A stretch of 64,000 bases of DNA from JAKALD01 sp963817785 (GCA_963817785.1 CAWFPL010000002.1:806001-870000); one strand, 5' to 3'; positions 47,158 through 55,829 are shown, counted from the stretch's first letter. Program-made: numbers and translations. Notes: a model not told the origin generated them from the letters alone.

Positions 47158-47705
47158 ATGAAGGCAGAAGATTCACGGTCAGTGAATGCCGGTGAGGCGG
47201 AATCGGGGCGGAACTCCGAGGAGGCTTTGTCCGGTGCCGAGGGGAACGCGACGACCCGCAGGCAGACGAAAGCGGAGTTGAGCGGGTTGATGGAGGCCGT
47301 GTGCGAACGCGGTAACCTGAAGCTTGCGTATCAGCGGGTGGTGGAGAACAAGGGCGCGGCCGGTGTCGATGGCATCACCGTGAAGGCGTTCAAAGCCCAC
47401 CTGAAGCAGCACTGGCCGACGATCAGGGCCAAACTGCTGGCGGGGGGCTACATGGCCTCGCCAGTTCGCCGGGTGGACATCGCCAAGCCGCAAGGCGGGG
47501 TGAGGACACTGGGTATCCCGCTGACGGATCGGTTGATCCAGCAGGCGTTACATCAGGTGCTGCAACCGATCTTCGAGGGGGACTTCTCTGCGTCGAGCTA
47601 CGGCTTTCGACTGGGAAGGAACGCCCATCAGGCGCTCAAGGCAGCACAGCGATACGCTGCCGAAGGCCGAGCGGTGGTGGTGGATCTGGATGTGGAGAAA
47701 TTCTT
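47158..47705 (+). pseudogene. ltrA: group II intron reverse transcriptase/maturase, 5' half
   Basis: Residues 1-182 of the intron protein: LAYQRVVENKGAAGVDGITVKAFK, the RT finger motifs LGIPLTDRLIQQALHQVLQPIFE and SSYGFRLGRNAHQALKAAQ, and the start of motif 3 VVVDLDVEKF. The frame is broken after AAATTCTT, where foreign sequence adds LDPSSH and a stop. The missing continuation (FDRVNHDLLM) resumes at 50446. Joining 47158-47705 with 50448-51285 restores 461 codons in frame. Confidence 0.9.
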
Positions 47706-47720
47706 GGATCCTTCTTCACA

Positions 47721-49943
47721 CTAACCTCCGTCTGTGGATTGCGGGCTGAAGAGATCGGGGTGAGCCTCAGGCAGCTTGATTCGCAAGCCCTTTCGCCGTC
47801 CGCAGCTGACGTGCACGGCCTGAAGCTCGCCGCGCTTTACACGCTGCAAGATGGTTTGGCGCGAGACCCCGAGCAAGTGGGTGGCCTTGAGCATCGTGAC
47901 GTAACCTTCGGGCACGTTCTCCACGAAGCGCGCGCGCAGTTCATCGTCGAGTCGGATACGCCACGGTGCACCAGGTGTGATCTGTTCTCCGGCGATGAAA
48001 CCATCGTTGAGCCAGCGATGCAGGGTCGAGGGTGCGACGCCGAGTGCTTGCGCGGCGCGCTCGACCGTCACGCATGGCGCGTCGTTCGTTTGCTCTGAGG
48101 GCTCGAAGCACGAGATGTTCCAGTGCGTGCGCAGGCTGCTCACGCGATTGGCAGTGAACGACAAGCCGGTCGCGGTCTTGCGCCCCTGGCGATTGAGGAT
48201 GCCGGCGATGACGGCATCGGGGTAATGCGCCGCCAAGCGCCGCAGCAGATCGATCGTGTGCTCGGCCGTGCGGATCGGTGCCGGGTGTGAGCGCGGCAGG
48301 GGCACATCGAGATCGCTCAGGAGTCCACCGCGCCAGCGCAGCATCAGATGGGCGTTGGAGTTCTCGCGCGCAACGCTCAGGCTGACCTCCTCGAGCAGGC
48401 TACGCAGCAATTCCTTACGGTCCCGATCGCTCGTCGTGGGGGCAGACCAGACGCTTTTGAGATCCTTGCCGAGCGAGAGGATGGAGTCGCGTTCTTCGCC
48501 CGTGAGGGCACGAGGCCGCGAACGTTCTCGATTCGCGAGCTCTGCTTCGGCGGCCTTCAGTTCCTGCAGAGCGCTTTCCCACTGCGCTTCGAGTCCACGC
48601 GCGACGAGGCGATTGTCCGGATCGCATGCGCGATAGCGCCGTTCGGCGCGTTGCGCAGCGTAACGCGCGCGCTCGAGATCGTGCCTGAACTGCCCGAGAG
48701 TGGTTTCGCGATCGGCCTCGAGCTGCTCGAGGGCCTCGAGCGCGGCGGCAAGCCCTGCCGGGGCGAGTGCCGCGAGGAACGCTGCGCCGAGCGCCGCATC
48801 GATCTGCACGCCGCCGACGTTCAGGCAATACTCGCCCCGCCCATTGACGATGTCCGTGCCGGCGCAGTGATAGCCGGGCGCGGAGTATCGGCCGCTGTAA
48901 TGCACGGCGAGGCGCCGCCCGCAATGTGCGCACACGGCGATGCCTTGCAGGAGCGCCGCGCCTTCCCTCACGGCGCCTCCGCTTTGATGGGGGCGCGGAC
49001 GGATGTTGTGCGCGAGGCGCTTCTGGTTGGCTTCGAAGCTCTCCCAGTCGATGAAGCCGCGATGATGCTCGCGGATGAACACGGGCCACTCGGAGCGCGA
49101 GCGCCGCTTGCTGCGCTTACGCAGGCGCCCGTTCTCGTCGACGTAACACAGCTGCTGCGTTCGGCCATAGACGTACACACCGGCGTAGAACGGGTTGGTG
49201 AGGACCTGATGGATTTTAGTGTACGTCGGCGTGACCCAGCGCAGCTCTTCAAGCGCGTTCGATTGCAGCGGGAAGCGCAAGCCCTGCGAGCGAAACCACA
49301 GCCACACGCGCCGTGCCGAGCCCATCTCGGCAAAGCGCTCGAAGACCGCACGAAGCGCAGCCTGGACGGACTCGTCCGGGTGCAGCAACACTTCGCCGTC
49401 GGCTTCGCCGCGCACCAGGCCCACCGGCAGCGCACGGTGGAGCTCGCCGCGCGCCGCCTTGTTGCGAATGCCCCCGAGCAGGCGCGCGCGCAGGACATGC
49501 AGTTCGGCTTCCGACATCGTGCCCTTTAGCCCCAGCACCAGGCGGTCGTTGAACAGGCCCGGATGGTAGATCCCGTCGGCATCGCCGATCAGCGTGTGGG
49601 TCGCCCCGCACAGATCGAGCAGGCGGTACCAGTCGGCGTTGTTGCGCGCCAGGCGCGAGACCTCCAGCCCCAGCACGATGCCGACCTCGCCGAGCGCCAC
49701 CTCGGCGGTCATGCGTGCAAAGCCGACGCGCTCGGCGAGCCCCGAACCGGACACTCCGAGGTCTTCGTCGATGACCTTGACCTGATCGCGTGCCCAGCCC
49801 AGCGCCACGGCGTGCTCGGCGAGCTGATACTGCCGCGCGGTCGACTCGCGGTTGTGCTCAACCTGCGTGATACTGGACTGGCGCACGTACACGAGCGCGC
49901 GTCGGCGCAGATGATCACTGGTGATCTTGCTCGGCTCGCTCAT
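47721..49943 (-). CDS. large serine recombinase
   Basis: 740 residues. The N-terminal resolvase domain starts ALVYVRQSS with the nucleophilic serine, and includes ARQYQLAEHAVALGW and VLGLEVSRLARNNADW. A recombinase domain follows (about 190-330, TPTYTKIHQVLTNPFYAGVYVYGR), then a zinc ribbon with CAHCGRRL and YHCAG, and a coiled-coil near 400-480. Two helix-turn-helix segments end the protein (TVERAAQALGVAPSTLHRWL and ATHLLGVSRQTILQRV). The gene ends 15 bp inside the left junction of its element. Likely the enzyme that inserted it. Confidence 0.92.
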   Translation of the reverse strand: MSEPSKITSDHLRRRALVYVRQSSITQVEHNRESTARQYQLAEHAVALGWARDQVKVIDEDLGVSGSGLAERVGFARMTAEVALGEVGIVLGLEVSRLARNNADWYRLLDLCGATHTLIGDADGIYHPGLFNDRLVLGLKGTMSEAELHVLRARLLGGIRNKAARGELHRALPVGLVRGEADGEVLLHPDESVQAALRAVFERFAEMGSARRVWLWFRSQGLRFPLQSNALEELRWVTPTYTKIHQVLTNPFYAGVYVYGRTQQLCYVDENGRLRKRSKRRSRSEWPVFIREHHRGFIDWESFEANQKRLAHNIRPRPHQSGGAVREGAALLQGIAVCAHCGRRLAVHYSGRYSAPGYHCAGTDIVNGRGEYCLNVGGVQIDAALGAAFLAALAPAGLAAALEALEQLEADRETTLGQFRHDLERARYAAQRAERRYRACDPDNRLVARGLEAQWESALQELKAAEAELANRERSRPRALTGEERDSILSLGKDLKSVWSAPTTSDRDRKELLRSLLEEVSLSVARENSNAHLMLRWRGGLLSDLDVPLPRSHPAPIRTAEHTIDLLRRLAAHYPDAVIAGILNRQGRKTATGLSFTANRVSSLRTHWNISCFEPSEQTNDAPCVTVERAAQALGVAPSTLHRWLNDGFIAGEQITPGAPWRIRLDDELRARFVENVPEGYVTMLKATHLLGVSRQTILQRVKRGELQAVHVSCGRRKGLRIKLPEAHPDLFSPQSTDGG

Positions 49944-50094
49944 CGCTGTGCTCTCCTGGGGTGGCTACGAGTGTCTTGGCCATCAGGCGCGCCAGCCTCG
50001 TGACGATGACGGCGCGCTGCTCCTCCTCGAGCGTGCTCCACACGGGCGCGGCCCCGTCCGGTGGCGGTACTTCGAGTAAGCTCAGTTGCTGCAT
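49915..50094 (-). CDS. 59-residue protein of the recombinase module
   Basis: MQQLSLLEVPPPDGAAPVWS, then TLEEEQRAVIVTRLARLMAK; the last codons overlap the recombinase start (ATG 49943) by 29 bp. Short proteins of this type (QLSLL start, ARLMAK-like helix) accompany large serine recombinases in other genomes. Function unknown; the overlap suggests translational coupling to the recombinase. Confidence 0.7.
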   Translation of the reverse strand: MQQLSLLEVPPPDGAAPVWSTLEEEQRAVIVTRLARLMAKTLVATPGEHSDERAEQDHQ

Positions 50095-50350
50095 GGCTCA
50101 CCTCCTGCGGTGTGGGCGGCGGCACAGTATCGGCAGCCTCGAGCCTTCGCAGCAATGCATCCACCACCGTTCGAGCGCGCAGCAGATCGGAGCGGCCGCC
50201 TAGGGATGTCGAGCGAACTCGCTGTACACTGCGAAAGGACGCTGCGGATGCACACAGATCGGTCCACGCGGCCGGGATCAGCGAGCGTGTGCCGTCCGGT
50301 AGTACCAGCGTCAGATGCAACTCGCCGTGCCGATGGCACCAGCCCAGCAC
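49940..50350 (-). CDS. DUF5372-like frame at the element's entrance
   Basis: 136 codons if GTG 50350 is used. Homology to DUF5372 clearly begins further upstream: the frame is open back to about 50440 and reads HPFEGVALDVLGWCHRHGELHLTLVLPDGTRSL, split here, with IPAAWTDL at the family's usual place. No ATG, GTG or TTG exists between the upstream in-frame stop and 50350, so the true start is non-standard or the gene is 5'-truncated at the insertion junction. Its 3' end overlaps the 59-codon gene. Confidence 0.6.
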   Translation of the reverse strand: MLGWCHRHGELHLTLVLPDGTRSLIPAAWTDLCASAASFRSVQRVRSTSLGGRSDLLRARTVVDALLRRLEAADTVPPPTPQEVSHAATELTRSTATGRGRARVEHARGGAARRHRHEAGAPDGQDTRSHPRRAQR

Positions 50351-50445
50351 GTCGAGCGCGACGCCCTCAAACGGGTGGCGCTGGCGAACTATCGTTACTT
50401 GATCGGGATAATCGTCGAGGTGGTGGGCAGTCTGTCGAGTGGTCT

Positions 50446-51285
50446 TTCGACCGGGTCAATCACGATCTGCTGATGGAGAAACTCTCGCACAAGGTCGGGG
50501 ACGCACGAGTGCTTCAACTCATCCGCCGGTACTTGGAAGCCGGGATGATGGCAGGGGGGATGGTTTCCCCGCGGACCGAGGGCACGCCGCAAGGCGGGCC
50601 GCTCAGTCCGCTGCTGTCAAATATCCTGCTGACGGGGCTGGACCGGGAACTGGAACGCCGAGGCCATTGCTTCTGCCGCTACGCTGACGACTGCAATATC
50701 TATGTCAGAAGCCAAGCAGCCGGAGAACGGGTCATGGCGAGCATCAGCCGGTTTCTGGCGCAGACGCTCAAGCTCACGGTCAATGCGACCAAGAGCGCGG
50801 TGGCGCGGGCGGCGGAGAGGCAGTTTCTGGGTTACCGCTTGAGTTGGCATCAGGCCCCCAGACTGTGGATTGCGCCGCGCAGCCTGCAACGGCTGCAAGG
50901 CAAGGTCCGCGAGGTACTCCGAGGGGCGCGCGGGCGCAGCCTGACTCGGACCATCACCGAGTTAAACCCGATGCTTCGGGGCTGGATGGCCTACTTCAGG
51001 CTGACCGAATCCCGGCAGGCGTTGGAGGGACTCGACGGCTGGATCAGGCACAAACTGCGGTGCATTCTGTGGCGGCAGTGGAAACGCCCAACTACTCGCG
51101 CCCGCAACCTGAGGAAGGCCGGACTGACAGAGGACCGCGCGCGGCACTCGGCTGCCAACGGCCGAGGCCCTTGGTGGAACGCCAGGGCCAGCCACATGAA
51201 CGCGGCCTTCCCGAAGTCCTTCTTTGATCGTCTGGGGCTGGTGTCGCTGCTCGATACGACGCGCCGACTTCAGAGTGTTCTGTGA
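50446..51285 (+). pseudogene. ltrA: group II intron reverse transcriptase/maturase, 3' half
   Basis: Resumes at FDRVNHDLLMEKLSHKV and carries RT motif RTEGTPQGGPLSPLLSNILL, the catalytic CFCRYADDCNIYV (YADD), the thumb and the maturase-specific X region (ELNPMLRGWMAYFRLTES), ending GPWWNARASHMNAAFPKSFF and LVSLLD. No HNH endonuclease follows, consistent with classes that lack it. Split from its 5' half by the serine-recombinase element; no start codon of its own is likely to make an active enzyme. Confidence 0.92.
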
Positions 51286-51408
51286 ACCGCCGGATGCGGA
51301 ACCGCACGTCCGGTGGTGTGGGAGGGCGACGGGGGTAACTCCGTCCCCTACCCGATTCCGGGCTGCGGGTACGATAGCGGCCCCGGCCATCACAAGCACG
51401 GAACGAGC

Positions 51409-52338
51409 ATGCGCTTCGCGATCTACGGCACCGGCGGCGTCGGCGGCTACTTCGGCGCGCGCCTGGCTGCCGCCGGCCACGACGTCCATTTCATCGCGCG
51501 CGGCGCGCAGCTCGAGGCGATGCGCCGCGCCGGCCTCAAGCTGCTCAGCCCGCTGGGCGACGTGCACATCGCCGCGCCCACGGCGACGAGCGACCCGCGC
51601 GAAGTCGGCGCGGTGGACGCCGTCATCGTCGCGGTGAAGACCTGGCAGGTGCCCGAGGCGGCGCTGGCGATGCGCCCGCTGGTCGGCCAGGACACCGTCA
51701 CGCTGCCGCTGCTGAACGGCGTCGAGGCCCCCGACCAGCTCGCCGAGGTGCTCGGCGCCGCGCACGTCCTGGGCGGCCTGACCAAGGTCTTCAGCAAGAT
51801 CGAGGCGCCCGGGGTGATCCGCCACTTCAACGACTTCGCGCACCTCGAATTGGGCGAGCTCGCGGGCGGGCGCTCCGAGCGCACCGAGCGCCTGCGCGAG
51901 GCGCTCGTGAAGGCCGGCATCGACGCCGAGGCGAGCGCGGACATCCGCGCCGAGCTGTGGAAGAAACTGATCATCGTCACCTCCTGGGCGGGGCTCGGCG
52001 CGCTGGCGCGGAGCCCGATGGGCGTGCTGCGCGCGCTGCCCGAAACGCGCAAGCTGATCGACCGGGCGATGGACGAGGGCATCGCCGTAGGCGCGGCGCG
52101 CGGCCATGCGCTCGCGGCCGGCTTCAAGACCGGGCTGTGGCGCTTCTACGACGCGATGCCCGCCGAGGCGACCGCCTCGATGCAGCGCGACATCATGGAC
52201 GGCAAGCCCTCGGAGCTCGAGGCCTGGAACGGCGCCGTGGTGCGCTTCGGCGCCGCGGCCGGCGTCGCGACGCCGGTGCACGCCTTCACCTATGGGACGC
52301 TGCTGCCGATGGAGCGAAGGGCGCGCGGGCTGGGGTGA
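51409..52338 (+). CDS. 2-dehydropantoate 2-reductase family protein
   Basis: 309 residues from ATG 51409. NADP-binding MRFAIYGTGGVGGYFGARLA is at the start, and VDAVIVAVKTWQV, LLNGVEAPDQLAEVLGA and ELWKKLIIVTSWAGLGAL (catalytic Lys in ELWKK) follow. ApbA/PanE-family proteins reduce ketopantoate or related 2-oxo acids; which is not clear. It lies 52 bp after the group II intron and could be read from transcripts passing the intron. Confidence 0.9.
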   Translation: MRFAIYGTGGVGGYFGARLAAAGHDVHFIARGAQLEAMRRAGLKLLSPLGDVHIAAPTATSDPREVGAVDAVIVAVKTWQVPEAALAMRPLVGQDTVTLPLLNGVEAPDQLAEVLGAAHVLGGLTKVFSKIEAPGVIRHFNDFAHLELGELAGGRSERTERLREALVKAGIDAEASADIRAELWKKLIIVTSWAGLGALARSPMGVLRALPETRKLIDRAMDEGIAVGAARGHALAAGFKTGLWRFYDAMPAEATASMQRDIMDGKPSELEAWNGAVVRFGAAAGVATPVHAFTYGTLLPMERRARGLG

Positions 52339-52407
52339 GGCGGGACCGGTACGCAAGCCTCCGGTGTTTCCACGATAATTTCGAGACCAGGGGCAGGGCG
52401 CGGCGAA

Positions 52408-52833
52408 TCAGGGCCTCGCGGGGCCGAGCGCATCGAGCGCGCGCAGCAGGCGCTCCGCCAGTTCGATGAGCTCGGCCAGCAGCCGCTCGTTCACGTCGAG
52501 GATTCCCTCGTACTCGTAGCGGTTGCGGCGCTCGTGACAGGTCGCGACCACGCGCCACTGCGCATCGTCGAACCCCACCGTGTGGGGCAGGGCCTGGAAC
52601 ACGACGTACCGGCTTTCGGCGCGGTAGCCATGCCAGCGCAGGGCGGCGAGCGCCAGTGCGTGCGCGGCGTTGTAGGCGAGGTCGAAGCGGCTCTCCAGCT
52701 CGTTGGACGCGTTGCGGGCGTCCTTCAGGCGCTTGCGGGCCGATCGCAGCAGGCCGTCGAGCTCGCTTTGCGCCGGCGGCTCGCGCTTGAGCTGGCCGAT
52801 CCTGGCGAGGTTCTCGAGGTTAGCCGAGCTCAC
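52408..52833 (-). CDS. HEPN-domain protein (partner of MNT nucleotidyltransferase)
   Basis: 141 residues from GTG 52833, overlapping the nucleotidyltransferase gene by 14 bp. All-helical, with LESRFDLAYNAAHALALAALRWHGYRAE (HEPN core). The RxxxxH-type nuclease motif of HEPN toxins appears only as HERRNRYEYE, with Tyr where His is usual, so ribonuclease activity is uncertain. In characterised systems the nucleotidyltransferase adds AMP to the HEPN toxin and silences it. Pair order (MNT then HEPN) fits. Confidence 0.8.
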   Translation of the reverse strand: MSSANLENLARIGQLKREPPAQSELDGLLRSARKRLKDARNASNELESRFDLAYNAAHALALAALRWHGYRAESRYVVFQALPHTVGFDDAQWRVVATCHERRNRYEYEGILDVNERLLAELIELAERLLRALDALGPARP

Positions 52834-53413
52834 CCTCGCCCCCGATCAGGAAGATCTTCGGCTGCTTGAGCACGCGGGTCACGAAAGCATTGCGCTCCGC
52901 GCGCTTGCGCGCGAGCTCGGCGCCGGAATACACGGTGGGATTGACCTTCCTGCGCAGCTTCTTCTCCGCCGGCTGCAGCGCCTTGAACAGCTCCTGATAG
53001 CCGAGCTCCTCCGAAAGGACGAACACATCGACGTCGCTGCTCGCGGTGTCGCTCCCCTTGGCGATCGAGCCGAAGATGAACGCCGCGGTGATCTTCCCGG
53101 CGAGCGCGAGGAGCGCCTGGCGAACGAGATCCGCGACGCCGGAAGTCTTCACCACGATCCCGCGCAGCTCGTCGAAGATCGGCGCCTCCGGGTTCGCCTG
53201 GTAGTGCTTCTGGTTGCCGACCCGGCGCACCGTCACCAGGCCGGATTGCTCGAGCCGGTCGAGCTCGCGCTGCAAGGCGCCCTTTCCCGAGCCGGTGAGG
53301 CGCATCAGCTCGTTGCGGTAGAAAGAGCGGTCCGGAGTGCCGAACAGCACGCCGAGCAGGCGCTGCTGCACCCCGCCGAAAAGCGCATTTGCCAGGCTCG
53401 CTTGAGGCCCCAT
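52820..53413 (-). CDS. MNT-family nucleotidyltransferase with winged-helix N-terminus (antitoxin)
   Basis: 197 residues from ATG 53413. Residues about 8-85 look like a winged helix (SFYRNELMRLTGSGKGALQRELDRLEQSGLV), and the nucleotidyltransferase motif GSX10DXD is complete in FGSIAKGSDTASSDVDVF (around residue 100). Minimal nucleotidyltransferases neutralise HEPN toxins by AMP transfer; the winged helix suggests that this one also represses its promoter. The start codon lies in a palindrome next to the promoter. Confidence 0.88.
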   Translation of the reverse strand: MGPQASLANALFGGVQQRLLGVLFGTPDRSFYRNELMRLTGSGKGALQRELDRLEQSGLVTVRRVGNQKHYQANPEAPIFDELRGIVVKTSGVADLVRQALLALAGKITAAFIFGSIAKGSDTASSDVDVFVLSEELGYQELFKALQPAEKKLRRKVNPTVYSGAELARKRAERNAFVTRVLKQPKIFLIGGEGELG

Positions 53414-53450
53414 AATGGGGATTATAGGCCCCAAATTGGGGCCTCTACAA
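53408..53450 (-). promoter_or_regulatory. promoter and GGGG/CCCC palindromes of the MNT-HEPN operon
   Basis: Minus strand: TTGTAG (-35, 53445-53450), 18-bp spacer and TATAAT (-10, 53421-53426). The spacer is filled by the palindrome GGCCCCAATTTGGGGCC, and the start codon lies inside CCCCATTATGGGG (53408-53420). The two CCCC-N5-GGGG boxes flank the -10, the layout of an autorepressed toxin-antitoxin operon. If the -10 is right, the message is nearly leaderless. Confidence 0.6.
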
Positions 53451-54176
53451 GCCGCGCTTCAGCTTCTCCGCGAAGAACGCGAGCGCCTTCCGCCACGCGT
53501 CCTCGCTCGCCTCCGGGCGGTAGCGCTCGGGATTGTCGAAGGACTGGAACGCGTGCCCCGCGCCGGCGTAGCGGTGGAAGGCGTGCTCCACCCCCGCCGC
53601 CGCGAGCGCTCTTTCGTAGTCGTCCACGTCCGCGGGCGAGGGGTTGGTGTCGTCGTTGCCGAAAAACCCGATCACCGGGCAGCGGATGCTCGAGGCGAGC
53701 GCGATCGCGGGCGGCGTGCCTGGCCCCATCGGCAGCTTCACCCGCCCGCCGTAGAACACCGCGCAGGCCCGGTAGCGCGGGTCGGTCGCCGCGCCGAGCC
53801 AGGCCACACGCCCGCCCCAGCAGTGCCCGAGGATGCCGATGCTGTTCGCGTCCACGTCGGGGCGCTTGGCGAGCACGTCGTGCGCGGCCTCGAGATCGAG
53901 CGTGGTCCAGTCGTCGCGGAACTCGTCGCGCTTTTGCTGCATCTCCGCCTGCTTCGGCCACCAGTGGAAGATGAACGGCACCGCCACCGCGTAGCCGTTC
54001 GCGCAGTAGCGCTCGGCGGTCTTCAAGGTGACGGTGTCGTTCTCCACCCCCGTGTGCCCGACCGGGATGTGCTGGCACTGCACCAGCCCCGGGTGCGGGC
54101 CCGGGGTCTTCGGCTCGAACAGGAACACCTCCATGGGCACCTCCAGGACGCTGGTCGCCTCGATGCGGTAGTCCAT
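53445..54176 (-). CDS. dienelactone hydrolase family protein
   Basis: 243 residues from ATG 54176; GGAAGGAGG precedes it closely. The nucleophile is cysteine, in SIGILGHCWGGRVAWLG, with Asp in FFGNDDTNPSP and His in YAGAGHAFQ, the DLH triad. Visible also: VFLFEPKTPGPHPGLVQCQHI. Dienelactone hydrolases open ring-cleavage lactones, but many paralogs act on unrelated esters. Its last codons overlap the MNT promoter. Confidence 0.88.
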   Translation of the reverse strand: MDYRIEATSVLEVPMEVFLFEPKTPGPHPGLVQCQHIPVGHTGVENDTVTLKTAERYCANGYAVAVPFIFHWWPKQAEMQQKRDEFRDDWTTLDLEAAHDVLAKRPDVDANSIGILGHCWGGRVAWLGAATDPRYRACAVFYGGRVKLPMGPGTPPAIALASSIRCPVIGFFGNDDTNPSPADVDDYERALAAAGVEHAFHRYAGAGHAFQSFDNPERYRPEASEDAWRKALAFFAEKLKRGL

Positions 54177-54226
54177 CAATCCTCCTTCCGTGGCGTTGGC
54201 GGGCATCATATCGGCGCGGTTCCGTC

Positions 54227-54553
54227 ATGGCTGCGAAACACCACCACAACGTCTACGTCGTCGAGCTCTCGCCCGAGGTGCTGCAGGAGGCGAAGTTCCG
54301 GCGCGCGAATCCGGACTACGATGCGACCAAGCCCTGCGTGTACGTGGGCATGACGGGGCTGACGCCGGAAGACAGGTTCAAAAAGCACAAGGCGGGCGTG
54401 AAGGCGAACCGGTACGTGCAGCGGTATGGGGCGAGGTTGTTGCCTCGGCTGTATGCGTACGCCAACCCGATGCCCTACGAGGCGGCGCGGGAGATGGAGG
54501 TGGAGCTGGCGATCGGATTGAGGGAGGAGGGGTATGGGGTGTGGCAGGGGTAG
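54227..54553 (+). CDS. GIY-YIG-like conserved protein
   Basis: 108 residues. NVYVVELSPEVL then PCVYVGMTGLTPEDRFKKHKAG resembles the two strands and loop of the GIY-YIG nuclease core (YVV ... YVG spaced as GIY-YIG), with RYVQRYGARLLPRLY and YEAAREMEVELAIGLREEGYGVW following. The catalytic Arg and Glu could be R in EDRF and E in EAAREME. Function unknown; at the edge of the toxin-antitoxin island. ATG 54227 has no strong ribosome site. Confidence 0.65.
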   Translation: MAAKHHHNVYVVELSPEVLQEAKFRRANPDYDATKPCVYVGMTGLTPEDRFKKHKAGVKANRYVQRYGARLLPRLYAYANPMPYEAAREMEVELAIGLREEGYGVWQG

Positions 54554-54558
54554 GGTGA

Positions 54559-54693
54559 CTTGCTGGCCTGCGTCGCGCGCGCGAACACGGGGCAGCCTGC
54601 CACGCCGAGAAGCCCCTCACGCTGCAGGAGGGTGCGAAGCAGAAGCTCGATCCGCGCGGGGTGATGGACTCGGGCGCGATCGTCGACGCTTGA
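54559..54693 (+). pseudogene. C-terminal scrap of an FAD-linked oxidase (left)
   Basis: Between a stop at 54556 and TGA at 54691 the frame reads LAGLRRAREHGAACHAEKPL, then TLQEGAKQKLDPRGVMDSGAIVDA. The end KxxLDPRGVMxxGxIV is the C-terminal signature of GlcD/D-lactate-dehydrogenase-type FAD oxidases (LDPRGIMNPG). Only about 40 codons remain and no start or upstream domain exists. A remnant of deletion or insertion, by homology of the tail only. Confidence 0.5.
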
Positions 54694-54702
54694 GCCGGTA
54701 CG

Positions 54703-55347
54703 TCAGCGTGCCTCGAGCACGCCCTTCACCAGCGCGACGCATTCCTCGTAAGTGGGCTGGAAATCCATCGTTTCCAGCGCCGCGAAAGTCTTGCGGAGCG
54801 AAGCGTTGTGCGTCGCGAGCCGCAGGAGGATTTCTTCGCGCCTCGCGTCGAGAATGTGCCGTATGTCCGAGAGGGCGCTCGGCTCCTTCGTCGCGACGAG
54901 CGCCAGATCGAACAGGTCGCGCGAGGTGAACTCCGGTCCGCGGTGCTGGACCTTCTTCGCGACGATCTCGGCGCTGGTTTCTACCTGGACGCGTCTGCCG
55001 AGTATCGTCTCGACAAGCACGGGTTTCGGCGTAAGGGCGCCGGAGACGACGAAATCGATTTCGCCCTCCGGGAAGAAAAGCTTGATGAAGCCCGCCTGCT
55101 CGATGTACTGGGTGGTGAGCGCTTCGGCCGTGGCGCTGAGGCGCGGGCTCAGGTGAGCCAGGTACTGGGGATCGCCGATGAAGATGTCGACGTCCTTGCT
55201 GTACCGATGGCGATAGCGGTGCATCAGCACCGTGCCTCCCCCGAACGTCCAGTCTTCGAGCGGCGGCGCGGCTTCGGCGACGGAATCGATGAGCTCGAGC
55301 GCCCGCCGAAAGAGCACTTCCCAGCTCTTCAGGCGGTCTTCGGCCAC
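54703..55347 (-). CDS. AbiEii-family nucleotidyltransferase toxin
   Basis: 214 residues from GTG 55347, which overlaps the XRE antitoxin stop by 19 bp. The nucleotidyltransferase fold shows WTFGGGTVLMHRYRHRYSKDVDIFI with the GG and DVD metal aspartates, then EIDFVVSG, and the C-terminal helical part SRDLFDLALVATKEPSAL. Proteins of this group are type IV-like toxins (AbiEii) of phage-defence systems. The XRE gene upstream is the expected antitoxin/regulator. Confidence 0.85.
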   Translation of the reverse strand: MAEDRLKSWEVLFRRALELIDSVAEAAPPLEDWTFGGGTVLMHRYRHRYSKDVDIFIGDPQYLAHLSPRLSATAEALTTQYIEQAGFIKLFFPEGEIDFVVSGALTPKPVLVETILGRRVQVETSAEIVAKKVQHRGPEFTSRDLFDLALVATKEPSALSDIRHILDARREEILLRLATHNASLRKTFAALETMDFQPTYEECVALVKGVLEAR

Positions 55348-55829
55348 GCCTCGTCCCGGATGGTCACGCCGAGCTGCCGGGCAATCTTCGCCAGGTTCCT
55401 CTCCAACTTGCCGGCTTTCGCCCACTTGCCCACCTGCTGAATCAGGCCGCTCAGAAGCGAAGCGGGTGCTTCCTCGATGAGCGCGATGAAGTGTGCCTCC
55501 TTCTCCGGCGTGGGCTTTCCCGAGAGCAGCGCGTGCACGAGCTCGTCCGGGGTAAGCGTCTCCTTGAAGCTTACGCTCGCATTCGTGCAGGCCATGCCGA
55601 TGAAATCGGGCTGCCTGGTCTTTGCACTGGCGGATCCGACGAAAAGTTCCATACCCAGCTTCTCCAGGAGGGCCTCGGCCTTCTTCACCCCAAGGTCCGG
55701 AAACAAGCCGTTCTCGAGGCGATTGAGCGTATTGCGCGAGAGCCCCGCCGCCTGGGCGAGGTGCGCCTGAGTCCATCCGCGCGCGATCCGCTCTCTGCGT
55801 ACTGCAGTGCCAAGTTCCTGAATCACCAT
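55329..55829 (-). CDS. XRE-family antitoxin / regulator of the AbiEii-type toxin
   Basis: 166 residues from ATG 55829. The helix-turn-helix is at residues about 8-60 (RRERIARGWTQAHLAQAAGLSRNTLNRLENG). The longer C-terminal part (about 75-166) includes DELVHALLSGKPTPEKEAHFIALIEEAP, presumably for the toxin. It has its own promoter with tandem repeats. The AbiEii gene begins within its last codons. Confidence 0.88.
   Translation of the reverse strand: MVIQELGTAVRRERIARGWTQAHLAQAAGLSRNTLNRLENGLFPDLGVKKAEALLEKLGMELFVGSASAKTRQPDFIGMACTNASVSFKETLTPDELVHALLSGKPTPEKEAHFIALIEEAPASLLSGLIQQVGKWAKAGKLERNLAKIARQLGVTIRDEAWPKTA

Larger units (their letters stand above)
47706..50447 (-). mobile_element. 2.7-kb large-serine-recombinase element
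   Basis: 2742 bp inserted in the RT gene. The intron sequence matches up to TT at 47704-47705 and resumes at TT at 50446-50447, so only 2 bp are shared, as expected from the 2-bp crossover of a serine recombinase. It carries one large recombinase gene, a 59-codon gene and a DUF5372-like frame, all on the minus strand. No resistance or other cargo is seen. Similar recombinase + DUF5372 modules occur in rhizobia and other Proteobacteria. Confidence 0.85.
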
